Assembly: GCA_029465975.1 (NCBI GenBank) | Contig: CM055756.1 | Span: 124,001 to 188,000 of the forward strand | Reading direction: 5' to 3' | From: Dallia pectoralis | Lineage: Eukaryota; Chordata; Actinopteri; Esociformes; Umbridae | DNA: 64,000 nucleotides | The notes under the pieces: generated by a model | The model's database searches: none | Seen by the model: the letters and a program-made list of their open reading frames with translations, nothing else | What the model was told of the DNA's origin: nothing | Part shown: positions 10,394 through 22,300 of the stretch, piece by piece | Layout: each line of letters opens with the position of its first letter | Numbering within the stretch: position 1 is the stretch's first letter | Program-made: the position numbers and the translations under genes

Positions 10394-13300
10394 GTGAGTA
10401 ATCAATGTTAAAAAAGGCGCACTTTATTGTATTATTCGCTATGGCGAAGGATTTAGTTTTTTCAGGGAACGTCTGAAAATATATGGAGGAAATTGAACTT
10501 CCTGCATATCTGAAGGCTTCTGTATTGCCTCTGTGTTGGTAGAAAAACGGCTGTCTAGTGAAATGCAAACCGCGTTATTACCACACTGTACACTGTTACT
10601 AACCATGTGGTTATTGTTATCTAGCTTTCAATAGTCCATATTTTTCGCATGTTGCTTCTCGTATGAGATTCATATCATCAGGCATTGAATTACTACTGTG
10701 TTACTATGGTATTTATATTATTTCTGGTATCAGCCGTAGTGCAACCGGTTAACATTTTACAATGAATTCACAATGTTTAGCTTTGATTTTTAAAGTACAT
10801 CACTTATTGTACGCCATGGTCTAATCTCGTTGCGTTGTTAAATGGGTGTTAAATGGATGTGGGCAGTAGTTCTGCGGTGATTGTTGTTTGGAATGAGAGT
10901 TTCTTATACGGTGTTTAAAAGCTGATAGATTAAGTCCCATCGGTGTGGGCTGGGCTCCAATTTACACATCCATGCCATCAGTATTCCTGTGAGTGATCAT
11001 ATAACTAGATTAAGTCACATCAGTGTGGGCTGGGCTCCAATTTACACATCAATGCCATCAGTATTCCTGTGAGTGATCATATAAATAGATTAAGTCACAT
11101 CAGTGTGGGCTGGGCTCCAATTTACACATCCATGCCATCAGTATTCCTGTGAGTGATCATATAACTAGATTAAGTCACATCAGTGTGAGCTGGACTCCAA
11201 TTTACACATCCATGCCATCAGTATTCATGTCAGTGATCATATAACTAGATTAAGTCACATCAGTGTGGGCTGGGCTCCAATTTACACATTCATGCCATCA
11301 GTATTCATGTCAGTGATCATATAAATAGATTAAGTCACATCAGTGTGGGCTGGACTTCAATTTACACATCCATGCCATCAGTATTCATGTCAGTGATCAT
11401 ATAACTAGATTAAGTCACATCAGTGTGGGCTGGACTTCAATTTACACATCCATGCCATCATTATTCATGTCAGTGATCATATAACTAGATTAAGTCACAT
11501 CAGTGTGGGCTGGACTGCAATTTACACATCCATGCCATCAGTATTCCTGTGAGTGATCATATAACACCTCCTCCGTATCCGGCAGAGACTGTGGAAATGT
11601 CGAACATTCTTCATATCAACTGCTTTAATTTTTGTGGTTGATTTAACTACACAACTTGTAGATACTAATGCAATTTACTCTCTTGACTTTATTCAAGCTG
11701 TACCTTAATAAGAAAATATATAGCCGATTATTTCATCAATTTGTCTTCTAACGCCACCCATACATATATATATATATATCCTACCTCCTGAACATTTCCT
11801 TTTACTAAGCTAAATATTATGTCTTTTCCCCCAGTTTATTAGCAACCAGCAGCTATTTGGCTCAGGGCTGTCTGGGGTGGATGGGGAGAATGTGTCTAGG
11901 CTGTCCAACAGAGTTGTCTTGTCTTGTCTCCTTCCGGTAGGTCAGGCATAGTGGTTGGCCAGTGAATGAGCTCTCTGAGCATGTGTGCTGGTGAATAGGT
12001 CTAGTTTCTGTTTGAGCAATGAGTGGGTTATGAGGAACAATAACTGGGTGAGTTGTCTTCATAAACATCATGTCTGCATAAACATCACAAAATCATGAGG
12101 GAATTTAGAGGGATAAATACACCGTGGATATAAAAGTCTACACACCCATGTGATGTGAAAAATTGAGAGAAAGATAAATCATGTTAGAACTATTTCTTCC
12201 TTTTTTATGTGACCTATAACGTGAACAATTCTTTTGAAAACAAACTGAAAGCTTAGAGGAGGAAAAATAAAACAATAAATTGGTTGCATAAGTGTGCACA
12301 CCCTAATACTTTGTTGAAGCACCTTTTCATTTTATTACAGCACTTAGTCTTTTTGGGTACGAGTATATTAACATGGCACATCTTCACTTGGCAATATTTG
12401 TCCACATTTCCTTGCAAAAGTGTTCCAAATATGTTAGATTGCGAGGACATCTCCTGTGCACAGCCCTCTTCAAATCACCCTACAAATGTTCAATTGGATT
12501 TAGGTCTGAGCTCTGCTTGGGCCATTCCAAAACAATAGTCTTCTTCTGCTGAAGCTATGTTTTTGTGGATTCGGATGTGTGCTTTGGGTCGTTGTTGTGC
12601 TGAAAGGTAAACTTCAGCTTTTAACATTTTTTTTAAGGAAATTGCCTAATACTTGGATTTGTTCATAATTCCCTCCACCCTGAATAAGGCCTCGCTTCCA
12701 GCTGAAGGAAAACAGCCCTAAAGCATGATGCTGCCATCACCATGCTTTTTGTTCTTTGGGTAAAGTGTGTTGTTTTTGCTCAAGGACCTAAAAATGGTTT
12801 TGATTCGGATGTGTGCTTTGATTTTTGGTCGTTGTTGTGCTGAAAGGTAAACTTCAGCTTTTAACATTTTTTTAAGGAAATTGCCTAATACTTGGATTTG
12901 TTCATAATTCCCTCCACCCTGAAAGGCTTTCGTCTTGCCAGCCTACCCCATGGCCCATACATGTAATGAATATGTGAGATTATTGTCACATGTAGCACCA
13001 AGTTGGTACTTGCGGGCGCTAATGGCAGTTTGGCCCAGGGTCAGAGGAGTACTTGGGCAGGAGGGGTACTTGGGCAGGAGGAGTACTTGGGCAGGAGGAG
13101 TACTTGGGCAGGAGGGGTACTTGGGCAGGAGGAGTACTTGGGCAGGAGGGGTACTTGGGCAGGAGGGGTACTTGGGCAGGAGGGGTACTTGGGCAGGAGG
13201 GGTACTTGGGCAGGAGGGGTACTTGGGCAGGGGCTATTGACAAGGCCTGAAGCCTGGGATCTTTGCAGTCATCTGTCCAGTCCTGAGTTCCTACAGGTAC

Positions 13301-16300
13301 CAGGTTCTGACAGCATTGCTGCTGCTGCAAAGTGTAGAGATGACCTACAGTAGAAACTTTAGAAGGCTTGTTCACCATCCAGAGCTGCGTGTATGTGATG
13401 ACCTACAGTAGAAACTATAGAAGGCTTGTTCACCATCCAGACCTGTGTGTATGTGATGACCTACAGTAGAAACTATAGAAGGCTTGTTCACCATCCAGAG
13501 CTGCGTGTATGTGATGACCTACAGTAGAAACTATAGAAGGCTTGTTCACCATCCAGAGCTGTGTGTATGTGATGACCTACAGTAGAAACTATAGAAGGCT
13601 TGTTCACCATCCAGAGCTGCGTGTATGTGATGACCTACAGTAGAAACTATAGAAGGCTTGTTCACCATCCAGAGCTGTGTGTATGTGATGACCTACAGTA
13701 GAAACTATAGAAGGCTTGTTCACCATCCAGAGCTGTGTGTATGTGATGACCTACAGTGCCAAAATCTCAGTCCAATTAAAAGTGTTATAACTAGGTTATT
13801 ATGACTAGTTATGAAGAAGTAATTTGCATGTGTACTCATGGTTTTAGTGAGTTTTACCTGAAATACTTTTAAAAAAAATACACTGATAACATTGCGTAAT
13901 TCTGAACAATGCAATTCTTATAACAAGCCACACTGCAGAGTGAATCTCTGATCCTGAAAGGTAGGGAGGTGGGACAGGGAGATGCAGTTGAAAGAAGGTA
14001 AGGAAGAGAGTAGTTTGAAAAAGTTATGGAGGTGGGTGGAGAGGGGGAGAGAGAACGAAGAGCTAGTCTATGTGAGGGTTCCTTGCTGCTTGTGAAACAG
14101 CTGTGTTTCCAGAGAGAAACTAGTAGTTTTGCCAGCCTGAGCCTGTGATGCTCTCTGGGTGTTTAGGCCAATTATTTGACATGGTTTCTGTGTACTGTTT
14201 TTCTGAGGAGACCTCCGGCGCGTAGCTATTCATGAACAAGGCCCTCCTGCCTTGTGTCGTGGAAATTTTAGACTTTAATCGCTGAATTTGAACTTAAAGT
14301 AAGACGCACGAGAGTATGTTACAGTTGACAATTTTAACTTGTTTAATTGCAAGTAAGAAACCATTTCTCAAATACAGGTTTAAGCTTTTGCATTGATCAG
14401 ATCAATCCCTATAGCAAGCTTGAAGAATGGGTTTGAGGAAAGTCTTCATCAGACAACAGGACAATAACCTGTGCTGGATCAGACTGACCTAATAAAAGAA
14501 TTTCTGCAGGGGTATTTAAAGGAATGAAGTTACGCACACTCATTGACACACCAACCTAAACAATACTCAATGGAGAACAGATCAGGCCGTCAGATAATCT
14601 CAACAAACTATACAGTATAATATGGGTGATGTATGGAGCTGTCATAAAACCCGAGGTTCACTCCCCAGTCAAGTAAAGGGGAGGCCTGGTACATATCCTT
14701 TTATGGTGAGGCACATATGAAGGTGAACGTAAAACCCATACAGTTGCTTTGACAGTCCATCACAAGTAAAGTAATCAAGACATCTATTTCTAGCATTGGG
14801 CCCCTCTAACAATGTAAAGACACATTCCGGCTTGTCCTCCGACGGGGAACCAGATTCCGTTTTTCAGAGTCTCGTGCTTTCCGTTCTTAACCTTTCTCTG
14901 TGCCTTTTGGCCTAAACAACATCTATGAGACTTACATGTAACTAAACTTCTTGAATGATCATAAAATTCCATAACAATCTGCCCTTTTTAACATTATAAA
15001 CCCTTAATCATGTTAAACAATTTAAACAATGTTTTTAGAGTGTCAACTCTAAATTTTAGTTCACTCAAGCTCAATAATTACTCATAACCAATCAGGAATA
15101 TATGGATCCACCACTGTCATATGTCTGGAACTGTAACCTGTTAAGAAAAATACTTTTACCAAACATAATACACAATCAATTGAAATAATCCAATGTCAGT
15201 ACAGTAATTAGCAATATTCAACAGTGTCATTTTCATATTCTGGATTTCTAGTCCTCCATCTAGTGTGTGAGGAACTAATCATTAAACATATTAGAAAAAA
15301 CATCAGTAAATATGTTGGCACTCTTTGATCATCAGAAATGAGGATTTCAATCATGGTGTGAGTGTATAAATGTTCCTTTTCCATCTTCTCAGCCCTGGTA
15401 GGCTTTTTCAACACCTTTAATGTGTGTCCAAACAGTGGCCATTCTTTTAATCGTCCAGAGATGCAATATGTGTGTGTTCAATGTTCTTGTTTTTCCTTTG
15501 TACAACTCAAACCTACGTTCAATATGATTTCTGAAATCAGCAACATGTTCACCTTTTTCTCTTTACAGTCCATGACTTCCTTGGAAAGTGTATAATAACA
15601 TTCACACAATTTGTAATTGCCTCCTTTGTGGTCTGGATGACACGTTTTTCCTTGGTTCTGGTTTGACCTTTTCTGTGGTCTGTACCTAAAGTAATTCAGT
15701 TATCTTCTGATATGTGTGTGTGCGTGTGCGTGGGGGGTAGGGCTCAGATGCTCTGCTCCAGTTGTTCATGGTCCAACCTGTTGATTTTTAATGCGACACA
15801 ACCTGCAAACAGTTATTGCATTCCATGTGTCAGTTAACATCTTTAACAATAGAATTTCATTGTGTTTACTGCTCAGATTTAATTTTGCTAGGCCAAATAC
15901 ATTTGTAATAGCCATTCTCCTAAACCATTCAAATGTTTAGACATGTTATCCAACTATACACTTCAATTGCCTGAAATCCAAATTTAACAAATGCTATATT
16001 CTTGAATATGTTTATTACGTCACTTCCCCTCTTGGTTTCTCCTTAAGTTCATCAACAATGGAGAAAACAAACTACTGTCATAGACAAACTTGTTAAATTT
16101 ATCTAAGATAAAACACGTGACTAAAATATGGTTTATGACCAGCCATCTGTTAGCTCTGGGCTGAGCCACCTCACAATCACACAGTAAACCAGCCCCCCCT
16201 TCTAAATAAACAAGTTGGGTGTGCCCCCTCTTTTGACCCAGAGAAGCAACCCAGGGAGGGTCAAAGAAAAGTTCATAAACACCCCTAAATTAACAGAAAC

Positions 16301-19300
16301 CATCTCTAGACAGGGAGATAAAGAGTTACAATTAACTTTCTGCCCTTTTAACAATCAAGAACTCAGAATGTCTTAAACATGTTACTCAAAATAGCCAAAA
16401 GCCAATAATAAAAATAAAAGGGTGTATCAGAAATACACTCACAAAACGAATAACCATAGCATATAACTAGAATATAATCTCCCTATAACCTAGAATGTAG
16501 TCCTCCTACAAAACAAACAAAATGGAACATATAGTATTCCAGGTAAAAACATGCAGAGTTATAATCGGAAATACTCTTAATTATGTCATTAGCGCAAATG
16601 TTACATAATGCCTAAGACAAATAATACAATAAAATAGGAATTCCTCGTGCACAGGAAAACCTGAAAATAAATGTGTCGACAAAACTTTGGCCTGGGACCC
16701 CTGTCCCAACTTCATGAAGCTTTACCACAGATCATGCATGAATCACACCTAGGGTATTTTAATATGATATCTGCGTACGCGTACGTACGAACCCTGGACA
16801 GCGAAAAATAAGACCTCTCACTAACAATGAGCTGATTTCTACTGAGAATTCAACCTGACAATAGCTATATATGCAGTCCCCTAGTTGTAACCGGTAAACT
16901 ATGGACAATGAGATATCAACCATCATGGGTCCAGTCACGCTCCCCGAGCTGCACGGACCTGACAAACCCCGTTTATCAGGCGATACGCAATGTACGCTAC
17001 ACTACGCTAAACACCTAACTTTAAGCGTAAGCATAGTGCCGAGACACCCGTACTCCTCCCCAGTGGAACGAAAATCTCACACAACCATATGTCTGCATAT
17101 CAACTCAAAACTCAGAATAAGCAAGTCTTCACTAAACATCCGAACAAAATTACTTTAACTGTAAATACTATCATAATTGATTAATTACAGGAATCACATA
17201 ATGGTTTGATCTCACCGGGTTGATGTTTTTCCTGCCCGTCCCCTCTGACCGTCAGTACCCCTGTCTGTGGCAGCCATGGGTCCTGTGACGCTCCAGTTGG
17301 TCGTCTGCTGTTGTGCCATCACCATCTCCTATACTGTCTCTGTTCCCATGGTAATAGTCTCTAGTGTCCGGCACAGTGCAGTCACGAGCCCAGTGTCCAA
17401 ATGCACCACAGTTGAAACAGCTATCAGAGTTGGGACTTTGGCTGGAGTTATTATCACCCTGGTGTCTGTATTGTCCTCTCCTGCTTGCTCTCCGTCTCCG
17501 TCTCCGTCTCCCTCCTGAGTAGCCTCTGCTGTAGAACTCCAGTTGGGCCATCTGAATTTGCGTTTCACGCTCCCGTCTTTCTTCGGTCTGTTTGTACAGC
17601 TGGTCCTCGTAGACTCTTTCAGCGTGCTTAAAATACGGCCAGACGGTTTCCATGCGACCCTCATCCAGGTCTACACAGTGGTTTTGAATGTGCTTCCTAA
17701 TGTCTGGTAGAAGGCCTGCAACTAACCTCATTTTACACTGTTGCTCCCAGGCCGACTCTTCATCACCGTCCGGTCTCTTTCCCATTCCGCTGTGTAATTC
17801 AAAAGCTTTTTCGAGTCTATTCCTGTAGTCTGAAACTTTCTCGCCCAGTGTCTGTTTACAATCAGAGATCTTTTCCCAGTTCATTCGCTTAGGAAAAGCA
17901 GCGATAAGTCCAGTGCTCAGCTGTTCCACAGCACTCCGGTAGTTAGAGTGCGAATCCCAATTGAACATAATGTTTCTCTCGCTAGGCCAGTTTCTTTTCA
18001 CTCTCCCCCATTTTAGTTGCAAGGCCTTCATCAAAATTGTTTCAATCTCCACAGAGGTCGGTCTATATTGATTCACGATCTGTAGAAACACACGGACAAA
18101 TTCCTCTCCACCTTCTGTTTCTGGGTCAGGTAGTGTAGAAGCCACGTCTCTCAGGTCGGCGGGTGACCACGGTCTGTAGACTAGTATAGTCGCTGGGTTA
18201 TCCGTGTCTCCTCCACCAGCTGGGTTGGCTACCTCCACCATAGGGAATTGCCCGGCATCAATGCTGTGTTGTTCTCTGGGACAGGCCGCAGTGGTACTCT
18301 GGGTCCTCTCTGCGGCGGGTGAAACTCTGTCGAGGCCGAATACGGATGGGTAGAGTCCTCCTCCGCGAATGTTCTCCATCAGGTCCGATGCTGTTGGCAT
18401 AGTTGGTACCGCTGGGGCTGTTGTGGTAACGCCGCGATAGGGTGGGGGTCGGTCAGCAGGAGGACAGGCAGCATCAACCTGGTTGGGACAAGCTAGAACA
18501 CACCGATTAACAAGCCCCGTGCTACACCGCTTAGCCCGTATATCAGTCTGCTCTCTCCACTTATTATATGCCTTCCAATCAACTTTCTGCCGATTACCCC
18601 GTGAAACCTTAATTTTACCCTGTTCAAAATCCTCCAACTTGTCTTTCAACAACAGTATCTGTCTCTGACTAAAACTGCCATGAGCAGGAAATCCCAATAA
18701 CTCCCACAGGTCTAATTGTTCGCATGTCCAGTCTCCGTATTTATCTGTCATTATTTTAGCCGGTCCAACAACGTAACGTTCAGTATCCACCGAAGGTTTA
18801 CCAATACACATGTAATTACCCATGTTGTTATCGATATTTAAGACGCAAATCTAATTTTAGCATATAATGAAGGGTCCTATACGTGTTAATGAACTCGTCA
18901 GTTCTTTTAAGTGAGATATCCTGAATAACCGATCTGTCTCACCGCACCCAGATAACCTATATTGAACAGCATTTTTTCCTACTGTACACAGGTATTAACA
19001 CTTCATACAGGTAAATATTGCTCCAGTCTGGCGCTCTCCACTCACCCATTTGTTGAGGAGGATTGGAGCTGCAGAAATTAATAATTCCTGACGTGCACGT
19101 TTTACCAGACCAAAATCAACAAATACCCGATTAGAAGTACTGTTTTCCATTTCTAAGAGAACTTTAAAATATTACAATAACCTTACGAATTAAGTCAAAA
19201 TTAACGAGTCTATTTTGTTAATTTATCAAAACCGTTGTCAAACTGTCGTCCAACATTGTCCCAATTCAGCATTTTTAGGTCCTTGAGTTTCAAAATTCTG

Positions 19301-22300
19301 TATAGAATCACATATCTCCAAAGACAGTCCTGGCCTGTTATTTTTTCAAAAAATTTTAAAAATTATATCGCTCTTTAGGATATGTAGCCTGTTTTGGAAA
19401 AAATACGGATTACTTTGTTAAGAATCTCGGACGATGCCCCCAAGTGTCGAGGAAATTTTAGACTTTAATCGCTGAATTTGAACTTAAAGTAAGACGCACG
19501 AGAGTATGTTACAGTTGACAATTTTAACTTGTTTAATTGCAAGTAAGAAACCATTTCTCAAATACAGGTTTAAGCTTTTGCATTGATCAGATCAATCCCT
19601 ATAGCAAGCTTGAAGAATGGGTTTGAGGAAAGTCTTCATCAGACAACAGGACAATAACCTGTGCTGGATCAGACTGACCTAATAAAAGAATTTCTGCAGG
19701 GGTATTTAAAGGAATGAAGTTACGCACACTCATTGACACACCAACCTAAACAATACTCAATGGAGAACAGATCAGGCCGTCAGATAATCTCAACAAACTA
19801 TACAGTATAATATGGGTGATGTATGGAGCTGTCATAAAACCCGAGGTTCACTCCCCAGTCAAGTAAAGGGGAGGCCTGGTACATATCCTTTTATGGTGAG
19901 GCACATATGAAGGTGAACGTAAAACCCATACAGTTGCTTTGACAGTCCATCACAAGTAAAGTAATCAAGACATCTATTTCTAGCATTGGGCCCCTCTAAC
20001 AATGTAAAGACACATTCCGGCTTGTCCTCCGACGGGGAACCAGATTCCGTTTTTCAGAGTCTCGTGCTTTCCGTTCTTAACCTTTCTCTGTGCCTTTTGG
20101 CCTAAACAACATCTATGAGACTTACATGTAACTACACTTCTTGAATGATCATAAAATTCCATAACACTTGTCTGGTGAAAGGTTTTAGTGTCACGTTTGA
20201 AGCCAAAACGTGACATTTAGAGTCCACATTTAGAGTCCACATGCAGCAGGGAGCCACTTCCTCAAGATTCTACTTTTTCTGTCAGCACAGCAGCTTGTGT
20301 GTGAGCAATCTCCTGTGTCAGAGCTCAGTTTTTCAGCGAGTTGTGGGTGTTTAAAAAGCCTTGCATGACAGTATGACCTAACCACAGCATCTCGGGTGTT
20401 AGGAGAAACACTGCGTGTCATCCATGTTATCCAGAGTTTATTTCTGGATGACTAGGACCTGCAGTTGTACCTGAGCTCTGAAGCTTGTGTAGAGGACTGT
20501 GAGCTGTTCTCTTAAATGGACTTGTCAATGGTACATTTAGAAAATCCACATTGCATTTTTGTGGTGTGCATTGTTTATTTTGTTGTCTTTACTTTCTAAT
20601 ATTGGCATATATTTTAAGGCTTAACATTTAGTTAGGTTTGTAGTAGTTTCTGGTAGTGTTGATTCAGTTGAGGAATAGGCTGCTCTAAATGACTGTTCAG
20701 CAATGACATTTGGTTGTTAGGCTTCATCCGTCCCCCAGCTTTATAGATCTGACATTTTGTCAAAAAAATCTGAAAGAAATTGCTTCCCAGAGGTCCAATG
20801 ATAAATCAACATTTGAATGTATATACATTTTGTTTCATATTCTTTGTCATCACGTACTCAGCAGGGTTCAAGAACTATATATACAAAAAATTGAAAGTTG
20901 AAAGTAGACCTACTTTATGTTAACCAGACTACCAAACGTGTCATAGATGTGACAGAATGGACGAATGTTAAGTACATGAGAAACATAAATAAACTTACCC
21001 CATGATTATTACACACTGCAAAAACTTTTGATATTATTTCACACTGCACAAAATTTTGATATTCACTTTAGATGAAGAAAATTGATGAGTTAGGATGTGA
21101 CATTCTCTGTTATGGATGAGATGTTGTTCAAAAGTATGTGTTTAATTTATGAATGATTTATTAATCAAATTCTTCTTAATACTAATGTTGACTTCTGAAA
21201 ATGCTGACTACCTATAAAAACAAGAAATTCACAAAAAGTTGCACAATAAATGTTTTTAAAGTTATTTATTGTAAACATGTTATTCATGTTTGGGTGCACC
21301 GTACACCAATATACCCATTTTGTAGTATTGCTCAAGTGTCCCACCACACCATCATTTTCTCTTATTGTCTGTCTTTGTCCAGGGCTGGATTGGAAATATC
21401 CGGGCAGGATCCTTTACCTCCCAGGGAGCAAACATCAAATCCAACCCTAGGCTTGTGGCCTTTATCACTGATCAGGCTGGTAAGAATAGAGCCATTACAG
21501 ACATGGGTACTTCACACTTTAGAGCCAACCGTAACTGCTCTGTGCTGGCTTGGATGTTTTCTTTTAACAATATCCATTTAAGTATGCTCAGCTACTGTAT
21601 GGTGTATTGGTAACCAGCCCCGTACATCTCTGCAAAGCTTTGGTGATTATGTCTATAGAGTGAATCAGGAAACAGTGGTCTGCAGGGTTGTGTAGGGTTG
21701 ACTATGTTTTGACTGGTTCTCTTAGTATGTTTAAGTTTCTGTCTTGCTAGTGTGTTTGCCGGTTAGTTTCTTTCATATATTCAGGTCTTATATCTTTATG
21801 TATTTTTGTGTGTCTACCTGTCTTTCTATATGTATGGCATGTTTAACTGTGTCTTTTGGGTATCTTTACCTGTCTTTCTATATGTATGGCATGTTTAACT
21901 GTGTCTTTTGGGTTTACCTGTCTTTCTATATGTATGGCATGCTTACCTGTGTCTTTCTGGTGTGTTTCCCTGTCTTTTGAAGCCTACGTGAGCAGGTATG
22001 GTCATTAAGTAGATATCTCAAATTTCTTTAGTCTGCCTTTGTCTTGTATGATTTCAGTATAAACCAATATTGTGTAGATCGCACACAGTGTGTGTGTGTG
22101 TTATATGTGTGTCTTCTTCTGTGACCAGGTGGAGGAATGCTTGGCCTCACCTCTGTGGATCCAGGGTCTGATGGCAAGTGGATAGTGAATTCCATCTCAT
22201 GTCACGCTGGTAAGATCCTCTCTCTACCCTTCGTTTTCACACGGCTTAGTTCTCTTATGTTTTAGATGTCACAGCACATAATTTAATTTTCACCATGACA

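Larger units (their letters stand above)
14255..20166 (-). mobile_element. gammaretrovirus-like endogenous provirus, gag only
   Basis: A 5.9-kb LTR provirus lying antisense in coro7 intron 1. LTRs are at 14255-14976 (3') and 19445-20166 (5'), flanked by the 4-bp target duplication cttg (14251-14254 and 20167-20170). Read on the minus strand, the order is 5' LTR, primer-binding site, 620-bp leader, intact gag, about 2.3 kb with no recognisable protease, RT, RNase H or integrase, polypurine tract, 3' LTR. It is therefore a defective internally deleted copy that could move only with enzymes supplied in trans. The two LTRs show only two differences that I can find in 722 aligned bases with no indel, so insertion is recent. 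Confidence 0.93.

Noticed and set aside
12935..13378. Overlapping 101-119-codon Gly/Pro-rich frames on both strands
   Set aside because: They are produced by the 17-bp minisatellite cycling through all frames.
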